Positions 1 to 9,708 of a stretch of DNA of 64,000 nt are shown piece after piece. Source of the DNA: an uncultured Eggerthellaceae bacterium. GTDB taxonomy: Bacteria; Actinomycetota; Coriobacteriia; Coriobacteriales; Eggerthellaceae. The notes under the pieces were generated by a model. It saw only the letters and a program-made list of their open reading frames with translations, did not search any database and was not told where the DNA came from. The stretch spans positions 1 through 64,000 of the forward strand of contig CATKXW010000009.1 in NCBI GenBank assembly GCA_949840905.1, read 5' to 3'. The position numbers and the translations under genes are program-made. Positions within the stretch are counted from its first letter, which is position 1. Each line of letters begins with the position of its first letter.

Positions 1-1
1 T

Positions 2-73
2 CTCGATGGAGACGACATCGCAACCGATCCTTCCAGGCTCGAAGGCTATGACGGGGAGGGGGTCGTCTGGTAG
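2..73 (+). CDS. C-terminal end of an unidentified protein (partial)
   Basis: The window opens in a frame that reads 23 codons and ends at TAG (71-73). The peptide (LDGDDIATDPSRLEGYDGEG...) has a plausible acidic tail composition, but too little is present to name a family. It could equally be non-coding, because the sequence just beyond it is repetitive. It is listed only because the other two forward frames are less protein-like. Confidence 0.3.
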   Translation, partial: LDGDDIATDPSRLEGYDGEGVVW

Positions 74-312
74 GGAGAAGAGGCGCAGAGGAGCCATCCG
101 GCAGGAAGGAGCGAAGGTGAGAGGAGCCGTTCGGTAAGGTGGGGGTGAAGGCGAGCGGGGAGCCGTCTGCCAGGAAGAGGCGAAGGCGAGCGAGGAGGTC
201 GTCTGCCAGGAAGAGGGAGCCGTGAGCGGGGCCGGTTGTGAGCGGGAGCCGCTAGAGCGGAGGTCGGCAGAGCGGAGGCCGGCTGTGAGCGGGAGCCGGC
301 AGAGCGGAGGGC
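60..312. repeat. degenerate purine-rich short repeats
   Basis: This intergenic stretch is built of imperfect units of about 33-35 bp that share a GTCTGCCAGGAAGAGGCGAA-like core followed by GGCGAGCGAGGAG. These give way to shorter GTGAGCGGGAGCCG and AGAGCGGAGG units. The composition is strongly biased to G and A on the plus strand. No convincing gene is seen. It could be a decayed array or the eroded 3' end of the neighbouring gene. It lies downstream of the glycosyltransferase stop on the opposite strand. Confidence 0.45.
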
Positions 313-351
313 TTTCCCAAAACGAGGGATCTCTTCCTGGGCGCTATCGCC

Positions 352-1473
352 TTAGCGGGCGTGGCGTAGGAGCCAAAGAGCCTCGCTCATGCGGGCGCGC
401 AGGCGGGGCAGTGGGCTCATAGGCGGCATGGGCACGTCGGCCAGCATGGCGAACAGGCGCTTGTTGCGTAGTGACAGCTCCGGTTCGGCGAACACGATGG
501 CCGGGTCCAGCCGCTTCGCCACCGATGCCATGGCGTGGCGCACTTGAGGGGGCGACCAGGTGCGCGGGCCTGTATCGTCGATGACCTCTACGTAGGTCTC
601 CGCAGGGGGCGCTCCATCGCCCAGGTCGTGGGCGTCGGCGAGGATGCGCAGGTAGTTCACCGTGCGCTTGCTGTGAGCGCTCAGCACGCCTTCGTCGGTG
701 ACGGCCAGCTCCTCGATGATGGCGGCCATCTCGTTCAAGCGACCTATCACCTGTTCAGGATGATCGTGGGCGAACGCGGCCGTCTTCGCGGGCTTCTCTT
801 CCCGGTACTCATAGAATGCCTCGTTCAGATACGCGATCTTCTGGGCGCGCAGCAGCGTGTCGTAGAGGAAGGGGTTGTCGGTCCAGCCAGCTCCGGGTGC
901 TTCCACGAAGCGGATATGGTGCTCACGGAGAAAAGCGGTGCGATAGAGCGCCGACCAGATGGAGGGACGGTGCCGCAACAGGCGCGGTGTCTCCTCGATG
1001 GTGAACGGTTGACGGGCTGGATGCACGCGTCCGAAGTAGCGGCAGGGGATGGTGCGACCCTCGCTTCCGTCGGCGTTCGGCAGCACCGTCAAGTAGGGAG
1101 CCTTGATGATGTCGATAGCTATCTCTCCACTGTCTTCGCTGTCGATGTTGCGAGCGTGGGCCAGCATGCTCTCGAACATGGAAGGCCGGATGGTATCGTC
1201 GGGCTCCACGATGGCGATCCACGCACCGCGAGCCTCGTCGAGTCCGCGGTTGCAGGCGGCACCATAGCCGCCGTTCGGCTTGTCGATGACACGGAAGCGC
1301 TCGTCGCCGGCGGCGAACCGTTCCATCACCGCAAGGGTGCCGTCGGTGGAGCCGTCGTTCACGCACAGTACCTCAAGGGCCTCATGGGTCTGCGCCGCGA
1401 TGGAGCGCAGGCAGCGTTCGAGCGTTCCTTCGACGTTATAGCAAGGGACTATGACCGTTACGAGTTCTTTCAT
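352..1473 (-). CDS. family 2 glycosyltransferase (GT-A fold)
   Basis: A family 2 glycosyltransferase of about 373 residues, expected to transfer a sugar from a nucleotide-sugar donor to a cell-envelope glycan; donor and acceptor are unknown. The N-terminus has the GT-A nucleotide-binding strand (VTVIVPCYNVEGTLERC), then VNDGSTDGT, KPNGGYGAACNRGL and a DxD-like EPDD at about residue 95. No membrane segment is evident. The ATG at 1473 is chosen because the family motif starts 5 residues later. Upstream in-frame codons overlap a TATAAT box at 1481-1486, only 7 nt before this ATG, so the message may be leaderless. It stands alone, with no partner genes in view. Confidence 0.85.
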   Translation of the reverse strand: MKELVTVIVPCYNVEGTLERCLRSIAAQTHEALEVLCVNDGSTDGTLAVMERFAAGDERFRVIDKPNGGYGAACNRGLDEARGAWIAIVEPDDTIRPSMFESMLAHARNIDSEDSGEIAIDIIKAPYLTVLPNADGSEGRTIPCRYFGRVHPARQPFTIEETPRLLRHRPSIWSALYRTAFLREHHIRFVEAPGAGWTDNPFLYDTLLRAQKIAYLNEAFYEYREEKPAKTAAFAHDHPEQVIGRLNEMAAIIEELAVTDEGVLSAHSKRTVNYLRILADAHDLGDGAPPAETYVEVIDDTGPRTWSPPQVRHAMASVAKRLDPAIVFAEPELSLRNKRLFAMLADVPMPPMSPLPRLRARMSEALWLLRHAR

Positions 1474-1480
1474 GGACACC

Positions 1481-1486
1481 ATTATA
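1481..1486 (-). promoter_or_regulatory. -10 box of the glycosyltransferase gene
   Basis: A perfect TATAAT on the minus strand ends 7 nt before the chosen ATG, so transcription would begin at or next to the start codon. No clear -35 hexamer is seen. Confidence 0.5.
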
Positions 1487-1624
1487 GAGAAGTACCATGC
1501 TGGGTTGAGGTTTTGGGAGGGCGAGGCTAGAATATGCACGAGGCGGTCACCCGTGGGGCGGGAAAGCGGCTGCCAAATGTGTTATCAGCGTCAGCCGTTC
1601 CTGCGCCAGTAGGGCGGCTTTTCG

Positions 1625-1702
1625 CTATCTATGGGTCATGATGACCACGGATAGCATGAGCAGGAAACAAACTATCTCTAGCAACAAGATCAGTTCGCTC
1701 AT
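1625..1702 (-). CDS. 25-residue hydrophobic peptide, possible type I (holin-like) toxin
   Basis: The short minus-strand ORF reads MSELILLLEIVCFLLMLSVV followed by IMTHR and a stop. It is a single transmembrane helix with an acidic N-terminus and a short basic C-terminus. The ribosome site is unusually strong: GGGAGGTGAGG lies 5 nt before the ATG. A TATGAT -10-like box lies about 60 nt upstream (near 1760). Just beyond the stop, a hairpin (AGCCG/CGGCT) followed by TTTT reads on the opposite strand, as would suit a convergent RNA. The layout resembles the small holin-like toxins of Firmicutes type I systems, but sequence similarity is not demonstrable by eye. It could also be a small membrane regulator. 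Confidence 0.5.
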   Translation of the reverse strand: MSELILLLEIVCFLLMLSVVIMTHR

Positions 1703-1811
1703 AGGGCCTCACCTCCCACCTTCATGGGGGCTGCGCCGCTATGGCCGCCTAGCGCCTTCATCATAGCATTCGGATGGGCGCGGCGGGCGCAGGGTTTCTC
1801 CCATCTTCTTA

Positions 1812-1817
1812 TATAAT
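1812..1817 (+). promoter_or_regulatory. -10 box upstream of uspA
   Basis: TATAAT followed by GAGAGG, about 60 nt before the GTG start of the universal stress protein. The -35 region is not recognisable. Confidence 0.5.
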
Positions 1818-1876
1818 GAGAGGCTGTACGGAAAATGAGGCATCGGGCCTCGCATCCCTCGTTCAAAGGACGAACC

Positions 1877-2332
1877 GTGGCTTCTTTCTACCATCGCATC
1901 TTCGCGGCCATCGACGGATCGGCCACCGAAAGCGCTGTCATCGAGCGCACCCTGCAGATCGCATCCGCCAATGGGGCCGAGATACTGTTCGGCCATGTGG
2001 TGGACTCGCTCCCCTCTGATATGAACAGCACCAACGCCAAGCTTCTGGCCGAGGAGGAGGAGAAGCTGATGCGGGAGCGGCTGGCACCGGTGTTCGAGCG
2101 CATCGAGGCCGACCCGAGCATCCCGGAATACGATTTTCAGCTGCGCGTGGGGCGCGTGGCCGACGTGCTCCTCGACGACCTCATCGAGCCCTACGAGCCT
2201 GATCTGGTCATCTGCGGCGAGCGCGGCTATTCCAATTTCAAGTATGCGTTCGTGGGCAGCGTGTCGAAGCGCATCGTCCATGACGCTAAATGTGACGTGC
2301 TGGTCGTGAAGCCGAAGGACCTGCAGCTATGA
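1877..2332 (+). CDS. universal stress protein (UspA family)
   Basis: A 151-residue single-domain universal stress protein: cytoplasmic, alpha/beta, usually dimeric and nucleotide-binding. It opens with FYHRIFAAIDGSATE (the strand 1/Asp nucleotide site), has GHVVDSLP in the second strand and VICGERGYSNFKYAFVGSVS, a variant of the G-2x-G-9x-G-S/T ATP loop, then the closing strand CDVLVVKP. GTG at 1877 is preferred because AAAGGA sits 6 nt upstream and an earlier ATG would add residues outside the family. Its stop overlaps the aminotransferase ATG (ATGA at 2329), so the two are co-transcribed. Confidence 0.88.
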   Translation: MASFYHRIFAAIDGSATESAVIERTLQIASANGAEILFGHVVDSLPSDMNSTNAKLLAEEEEKLMRERLAPVFERIEADPSIPEYDFQLRVGRVADVLLDDLIEPYEPDLVICGERGYSNFKYAFVGSVSKRIVHDAKCDVLVVKPKDLQL

Positions 2333-3513
2333 TCGACGCCAAGATGTACGCTCTCGGCGACGAGCCGAGCGCCATCCGCGAGCTGTTCGCTTATGGCATG
2401 CAGCGCAAAGCCGAGATAGGCGCCCATAACGTGTTCGATTACAGCATCGGCAACCCCTCCATCCCGGCTCCGGCGCTGGTGCGGGACACCATCCTCGAGC
2501 TGATGGAGGAGGACCCGGTCACGCTGCATGCCTACACGCCCGCGGCGGGCGACCCGTCCGTGCGCCAGACCATCGCTGACGCCATCAGTCGCCGCTTCGG
2601 CGTGATAGCCACGCCTGGACAGCTCTATCTCACGCCCGGTGCGGCTGCGGCCCTTGCCATCTCGCTGAAAGCCGTGACCAACCCTGGTGATGAGGTCATC
2701 GTCATCAGCCCGTTCTTCCCGGAGTATTCCACTTGGATCGCCATGTGCGGCTGCGTTCGCGTGGAAGTGCCGGCTCAGGTGCCCAGCTTCCAGCTGGACG
2801 TGCCCGCTATCGAGGCGGCTATCACGCCGAAGACCAGCGCCATCATCATCAATTCGCCGAACAACCCGGTAGGTGCTGTGTACACGCGACAGAACCTCGA
2901 AGAGCTCGCCGCCATGCTGCTGCGCAAAGAAGAGGAGCTGGGCCATCCGATATACCTGGTGAGCGACGAACCCTACCGCGAGATCACCTATGGCAAAGAG
3001 GTTCCCTACGTTCCGACCCTCTACCCGCGCACCATCGTGTGCAATTCCTATTCGAAGTCGCTCTCGCTGCCCGGCGAGCGCATCGGCTATATATATGTAG
3101 CCGATGCCATGGATGATGCCCGCGAGGTCATCACCGCTGTGGCCGGAGCGGGGCGTGCGCTAGGCTATATCTGCGCGCCCACGCTGCTGCAACGCGTCAT
3201 CGCTCGGTGCGTGGACGAGCCCAGCGACGTGGCAGCCTATGCCGAGAATCGCGCGCTGCTCACTGATGGCTTGGCGAAGCTGGGCTATGAGTACGTGGAG
3301 CCCGACGGGGCGTTCTATTTGTGGGTGAAGGCCCTCGAAGACGACGCTCAAGCGTTCAGCGACCGCGCGAAGGACTACGAGCTTCTGCTGGTGCCCTCCG
3401 ACAGCTTCGGCGTGGGGGGCTGGGTGCGCTTGAGCTACTGCATCGCCCACGATACGATCGAGCGGTCCCTTCCCGCGTTCGCGGCCCTGAAGGAAAGCTA
3501 TCAGGAGGTCTAG
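2329..3513 (+). CDS. pyridoxal-phosphate aminotransferase, class I/II
   Basis: A 394-residue fold-type I aminotransferase of the aspartate/aromatic family. Seen motifs are PGAAAALAISLKA (cofactor phosphate loop), NSPNNPVGAVYT with the conserved Asn-Pro, SDEPYREITY with the pyridine-binding Asp and Tyr, and SYSKSLSLPGERIGY, whose Lys243 should form the Schiff base. An Arg typical of the alpha-carboxylate site lies near the C-terminus (GGWVRLSY). The amino donor cannot be read from sequence; aspartate or an aromatic amino acid are the obvious options, and aromatic transamination would feed the indolepyruvate oxidoreductase further along the window. It overlaps uspA upstream and is one base from glmS. 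Confidence 0.85.
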   Translation: MIDAKMYALGDEPSAIRELFAYGMQRKAEIGAHNVFDYSIGNPSIPAPALVRDTILELMEEDPVTLHAYTPAAGDPSVRQTIADAISRRFGVIATPGQLYLTPGAAAALAISLKAVTNPGDEVIVISPFFPEYSTWIAMCGCVRVEVPAQVPSFQLDVPAIEAAITPKTSAIIINSPNNPVGAVYTRQNLEELAAMLLRKEEELGHPIYLVSDEPYREITYGKEVPYVPTLYPRTIVCNSYSKSLSLPGERIGYIYVADAMDDAREVITAVAGAGRALGYICAPTLLQRVIARCVDEPSDVAAYAENRALLTDGLAKLGYEYVEPDGAFYLWVKALEDDAQAFSDRAKDYELLLVPSDSFGVGGWVRLSYCIAHDTIERSLPAFAALKESYQEV

Positions 3514-3514
3514 C

Positions 3515-5359
3515 ATGTGCGGCATCGTCGGATACACCGGAAGCCAAGCGGCTCAGCCCATACTGGTGGAGGGTCTGACGCGGTTGGAGTACCGCGGGTA
3601 TGACTCGGCTGGTGTGGCCATCCAGAACGGGGACGGCATCGACGTGGTGCATCGCAAGGGCAAGGTGGCGGAGCTGGCCCATACCTTGGCTCACTTCGAT
3701 TATGAGGGAACCTGCGGCATCGGTCATACCCGCTGGGCCACCCACGGCAAGCCGAGCGAGGCCAACGCTCATCCGCATACCTCATGCGCTGGTGACATCG
3801 CTGTGGTGCATAACGGCATCATCGAGAACTTCATGGAGCTGCGCGAAGAACTGGAAGTTCGCGGCCACCGTTTCACGAGCGACACCGACACCGAGGTGGT
3901 CGCTCATCTCATCGAAGAGGCTTACCGCGAGCGTGCGGCTGCCGGGGCGCCTGATCTTTTGGGGGCTGTGGCGGATGCGACGGCGCGCGTGGTGGGCGCC
4001 TATGGCCTGGCCGTCATCTGTGCGAACGAGCCTGGTACCATCGTGGTCACGCGGAAGGACTCGCCCATCGTGGTGGGGCAGGGGGCCCATGGCGGCTACG
4101 TGGCCTCCGACATCATCGCCCTGATCGACGCCACCCGTGATGTGGTGGTGCTGGCTGACGGGCAGTTCGCCAAGCTGAGGCCGGAGAGCATCGCCTACTT
4201 CGACGAGGCGGGTCGCTCCATCGAGCCGACGGTCACCCATGTGGATTGGGACCTCGACATGGCGGAGAAGGGCGGATACCCCGACTTCATGCTGAAGGAG
4301 ATACATGAGCAACCTCGCGTCATCCGCGATACCTTGGCCGGACGGCTGGTGAACGGAGCGCTCACCATCGACGAGCTTGACATGACTCCCGAAGAGCTCG
4401 ACCTGATCGACCGGGTGTACGTCATCGCTTGCGGTACGTCGTATCACGCCGGTCTCATCGCGAAGAACCTCATCGAGGGCTGGGCGCGCATTCCCACCGA
4501 GGTGGAAGTGGCAAGCGAGTTCCGCTATCGCAACCCCATCATCACGCCATCCACTTTGGTAGTGGCCGTGTCCCAGTCCGGTGAGACGGCCGATACCTTG
4601 GCGGCCATCCGCGATGCGCGGGTGAAGGGCGCCAAGGTGTTCGGCATCACGAACGTGGTGGGCAGCCCGGTGGCCCGCGAGAGCGACGGCGTCATCTACA
4701 CCAAGGCCAACAAAGAGATAGCAGTGGCTTCCACCAAGAGCTTCCTCGGTCAGGTGGTGTCCCTCACGCTTCTAGCCATGATGCTGGCTCAGTCGCAGGG
4801 CAAGCTGCGCACCGCTGAGGTGAAGCTGCTGTTCCGCGAGCTGGCCGATACGGCCGAGCAGGTGGAGACCATCTTGAGCAACGAAGCGGCCATCGAGGCG
4901 GCGGCCGAGGCGTGCAAAGACGCGACCAGCGCGCTGTTCATCGGCCGCGGCATGGGCTCGGCGGTGAGCTACGAGGGCGCGTTGAAGCTGAAGGAGATAA
5001 GCTACTTGCATGCCGAGGCCTATGCTGCCGGCGAGATGAAGCATGGTCCCATCGCGCTTCTGGAAGAGGGTTTTCCGGTCATCGCCATCGCGACGAAGAG
5101 CCCGGTCTATGACAAGGTGATATCGAACCTGCAGGAGTCGCGGGCGCGCGGGGCCATGATAGTGGCCATCGCCACCGAAGGCGACGAGGACATCTGCAAC
5201 CACGCTGATCACGTGATCCATATCCCGCCGGTGCGCGATGCTTTCAGTGCTATCACGGCCAGCGTGCCGCTGCAGCTGTTCGCCCGCGCCATCGCTCTGG
5301 CCCGCGGCTGCGACGTGGACCAGCCGCGCAACTTGGCCAAGTCGGTAACGGTGGAATGA
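3515..5359 (+). CDS. glmS: glutamine--fructose-6-phosphate aminotransferase (isomerizing)
   Basis: GlmS makes glucosamine-6-phosphate from fructose-6-phosphate and glutamine, the entry step to UDP-GlcNAc and peptidoglycan. The 614 residues match the usual length. MCGIVGY places the nucleophilic Cys2 directly after the start Met, which fixes the ATG at 3515. The glutaminase half carries GHTRWATHG and HNGIIEN. Two SIS domains follow (CGTSYHAG, SQSGETADTLAA, STKSFLGQ, GRGMGSAVSYEGALKLKEISYLHAEAY), and the end PRNLAKSVTVE is the conserved C-tail. AGGAGG lies just upstream. It overlaps acpS by ATGA. No glmS ribozyme-like leader is possible, since the aminotransferase gene abuts it. Confidence 0.97.
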   Translation: MCGIVGYTGSQAAQPILVEGLTRLEYRGYDSAGVAIQNGDGIDVVHRKGKVAELAHTLAHFDYEGTCGIGHTRWATHGKPSEANAHPHTSCAGDIAVVHNGIIENFMELREELEVRGHRFTSDTDTEVVAHLIEEAYRERAAAGAPDLLGAVADATARVVGAYGLAVICANEPGTIVVTRKDSPIVVGQGAHGGYVASDIIALIDATRDVVVLADGQFAKLRPESIAYFDEAGRSIEPTVTHVDWDLDMAEKGGYPDFMLKEIHEQPRVIRDTLAGRLVNGALTIDELDMTPEELDLIDRVYVIACGTSYHAGLIAKNLIEGWARIPTEVEVASEFRYRNPIITPSTLVVAVSQSGETADTLAAIRDARVKGAKVFGITNVVGSPVARESDGVIYTKANKEIAVASTKSFLGQVVSLTLLAMMLAQSQGKLRTAEVKLLFRELADTAEQVETILSNEAAIEAAAEACKDATSALFIGRGMGSAVSYEGALKLKEISYLHAEAYAAGEMKHGPIALLEEGFPVIAIATKSPVYDKVISNLQESRARGAMIVAIATEGDEDICNHADHVIHIPPVRDAFSAITASVPLQLFARAIALARGCDVDQPRNLAKSVTVE

Positions 5360-5889
5360 TGGCGCGCTCGAAGAAGACCCAGGAGGCCATCGACGATGCC
5401 CTGGCGGCTCCCATCGCCAACGACCAGGTGGGCTTAGGCGTCGACATCGTCGAGATAGCGCGCATGAAGCGCATCTTGGAGCGCACGCCGTCGTTTTCGG
5501 CCAAGGTGTTCTCGGAAGAGGAGCGCGCCTACTGCGATGCCCACGTGAATCCGGAGGTGCACTATGCCACTCGCTTCGCAGCTAAAGAGGCGGTGCTGAA
5601 AGCTCTTGGCACCGGTTTCGCGGACGGCATCGGCGTGCGCGATGTGGAAGTGCAGCGCAACGCCAAGGGCAAGCCGCTGGTGCGCTTGAGCGGCCGCGCC
5701 GAGGAGGTCGCCGCTGAGCTGGGCGTGCGCGAGATACCGCTCTCTCTCTCGTTCACCCATAGCGAGGCGGTGGCTTGCGCCATGGCCATCACCCATGATG
5801 CCGTGCGCGCCACGCAAAAGCGCGTCGATCCCATGGAAGAGCTCACCAAGCAGTTCAAAGAAGCGCGATCGCTGCTGGACGAGATGTGA
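5356..5889 (+). CDS. acpS: holo-[acyl-carrier-protein] synthase
   Basis: AcpS transfers 4'-phosphopantetheine from CoA to apo-ACP. The core starts at GLGVDIVEIARMKRILER (magnesium-binding Asp) and includes the FAAKEAVLKALGTGF motif with the catalytic Glu/Lys pair, then LSLSFTHSEAVACAMAI. At 177 residues it is longer than the usual 120-130: there are about 25 extra residues before the core and about 30 after it, the latter charged and helical (DPMEELTKQFKEARSLLDEM). The start is at 5356 or at the adjacent ATG 5359. It overlaps glmS and precedes nnrD, a common actinobacterial neighbourhood. Confidence 0.93.
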   Translation: MMARSKKTQEAIDDALAAPIANDQVGLGVDIVEIARMKRILERTPSFSAKVFSEEERAYCDAHVNPEVHYATRFAAKEAVLKALGTGFADGIGVRDVEVQRNAKGKPLVRLSGRAEEVAAELGVREIPLSLSFTHSEAVACAMAITHDAVRATQKRVDPMEELTKQFKEARSLLDEM

Positions 5890-5983
5890 CAAGCTATGGT
5901 CGGAACGGGGCGCTGAGGGCGCCTCGTTCTCGTCAGGGGAGGCGCTGGCTCGCCGCCCGCCGATGGGAAAGGTGAGGATCGTC

Positions 5984-6853
5984 ATGGACGTTTCGGAGCT
6001 CGGTGCGCTGCTGCCCTGGCCGGCGGCGGATGCCAACAAGTACTCCCGCGGCAAGGCGCTGCTGGTGGCTGGCAGCGCGGCCTACCCTGGTGCGGCGTGC
6101 CTCGCGGCGCTGGCTACCGAGCGCATCGGTGCGGGCTACACCGAGGTGTACTGCGCGCCCGAGGCGGTGGGGGCGCTGCAGGCTTTCCGTCCTACCCTGG
6201 TCGTGCGCTCGTGGGAGGCTTGGGATGGCGAGCCGGTGGCCACCGCGCGGATGGACGAGCATCGTCCGCTTGCGGTCCTCGTGGGCAGCGGCATGGAAGC
6301 TGACGATGACGAACAGAGGCGCTTGGTCTTGAGCGTGCTGGCCGAAGCGGAAGCGCCCGTGCTGGTGGATGGCGGCGCTCTGGGAGCGCTCGCTAGCGAG
6401 GAGGGTCGTGCTGTGGCCCACGAGCGGGCCGAACGCGGTCTGCCCACCGTGCTCACCCCGCATGGCGGGGAGGCGGTGCGGCTGGCCCATGGCATCGACG
6501 TCGCGTCGGAAGAGGGCGATGCGCTCGCTCGTGCGCTCGCCGATGGCTATCGAGCGACGGTGGTGCTCAAGGGTCCGCGCACCTTCATCGCCGCACCGCG
6601 GGGATCGAGCCATGAGGTCATCGCTCTGGCTCCCGGCTCAGCGGCTCTTGCGAAAGCGGGCACAGGGGATGTGCTCGCGGGAATGATAGGCGGTCTGCTC
6701 GCCCAAGGCATAGAGCCCATGGGCGCGGCGGCCTTGGGCGTCGCCCTTCATGGGAAGGCCGGCCGCATCGCCGCGAAGCGCCTCACCGCCATCGCGGTCA
6801 CCGCCCTCGATGTAGCCGAGAGCATTCCCGAGGCCATCGCCTCCTTCGCGTGA
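5984..6853 (+). CDS. nnrD: ADP-dependent NAD(P)H-hydrate dehydratase
   Basis: NnrD repairs hydrated NADH/NADPH at the expense of ADP. The 289-residue protein is the YjeF C-terminal (ribokinase-like) domain alone: KYSRGKALLVAGSAAYPGAA at the N-terminus, PHGGEAVRLA, VLKGPRTFIA and the signature AKAGTGDVLAGMIGGLLAQG containing the catalytic Asp. The NnrE epimerase domain, fused in many bacteria, is missing here and not seen nearby. ATG 5984 is chosen because GGTGAGG precedes it at good spacing; the frame is open further upstream but there it overlaps the acpS end. It probably shares the glmS-acpS transcript. Confidence 0.9.
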   Translation: MDVSELGALLPWPAADANKYSRGKALLVAGSAAYPGAACLAALATERIGAGYTEVYCAPEAVGALQAFRPTLVVRSWEAWDGEPVATARMDEHRPLAVLVGSGMEADDDEQRRLVLSVLAEAEAPVLVDGGALGALASEEGRAVAHERAERGLPTVLTPHGGEAVRLAHGIDVASEEGDALARALADGYRATVVLKGPRTFIAAPRGSSHEVIALAPGSAALAKAGTGDVLAGMIGGLLAQGIEPMGAAALGVALHGKAGRIAAKRLTAIAVTALDVAESIPEAIASFA

Positions 6854-6877
6854 GCACGCGGGAGAAGGCTCCTCGCC

Positions 6878-6903
6878 AGCGCTTCGACGATAGCGCTATT
6901 TAG
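6878..6903 (+). terminator. possible terminator after nnrD
   Basis: AGCGCT (6878-6883) and AGCGCT (6892-6897) form a short palindromic stem followed by ATTTAG. The stem is only 6 bp with a weak T run, so this is a soft call, but it sits correctly between nnrD and the ligA promoter. Confidence 0.35.
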
Positions 6904-6938
6904 ACACGCTACAGTGGGAACTCTTCGCCGCGATTTGA

Positions 6939-9086
<2,148 letters not shown>

Positions 9087-9098
9087 CCCTATCCTTTG

Positions 9099-9632
9099 AT
9101 GACGGCTGAGCTGTTCGCGGTGTGGTGGTGCGTTGCCGTCGAGGTGGCGGTGGCGGCGCTGTTGGCGGTCATGGTGCGCAGCGACCTGCGCAGCCGTCGC
9201 ATCCCGAACGGCGCGGTGCTGGGTTTGGCGCTCAGCTGGGCAGCGCTGCACCTCGGCCTTTTGCTGGCGGGCATCCCGGCTGAGGGACTGCTGGTCACGG
9301 CGCAGGCTCAGGGCATCCCTGGGTGGGCGCTCGGGTTCTTCCGGCCCGCGAGCGTGGGACAAGGGCTGCTCGCTGCCGTGGTGGCCGGGGCTGTGCTGAT
9401 GGGAGCAGGCTTGCTCTATGAGCGGATCAGCGGAAAGACGGGCATGGGGGCTGGCGATGTGAAGCTCATCGCTGCGCTCGGTCTGTTCGCGGGCCCGAGC
9501 CGCCTCATGGTGGCGGTGATGGTGGCCTGTGCGGTGGCGTTGGCGACATCCCTGGTGACGCGCAGCCGTACGTTCCCCTTCGCGCCGGCCCTCGCGATCG
9601 GCTTCGTTTGTGTGATGTCGATCGAACTCTGA
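9099..9632 (+). CDS. prepilin peptidase (A24 family)
   Basis: A polytopic membrane aspartyl protease of the type IV leader-peptidase family, 177 residues. Both family landmarks are present: DLRSRRIPN in the first cytoplasmic loop and the active-site GAGDVKLIAALGLF motif with the second catalytic Asp. There are about five hydrophobic segments. The N-terminal methylase/zinc domain of long PilD enzymes is absent, as in short archaeal- or Tad-type peptidases. No pilin or Tad genes are in the window, so its substrate is unknown. It begins 12 bases after the ligA stop, with only a weak ribosome site. Confidence 0.8.
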   Translation: MTAELFAVWWCVAVEVAVAALLAVMVRSDLRSRRIPNGAVLGLALSWAALHLGLLLAGIPAEGLLVTAQAQGIPGWALGFFRPASVGQGLLAAVVAGAVLMGAGLLYERISGKTGMGAGDVKLIAALGLFAGPSRLMVAVMVACAVALATSLVTRSRTFPFAPALAIGFVCVMSIEL

Positions 9633-9708
9633 GGGTGGTTCATGGACAAGAACAGCCCAGTTCGCTATCATCTTTTTCAAAATGTCCCCTTTCTGAATAG
9701 GAGCTTTC

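Noticed and set aside
222-422. 66-codon plus-strand frame near the left end
   Set aside because: It consists of translated short repeats, overlaps the end of the glycosyltransferase gene and has no ribosome site of note.
3480-3514. glmS ribozyme
   Set aside because: The preceding gene ends two bases before the glmS ATG, leaving no room for the ribozyme, and no such sequence is seen.
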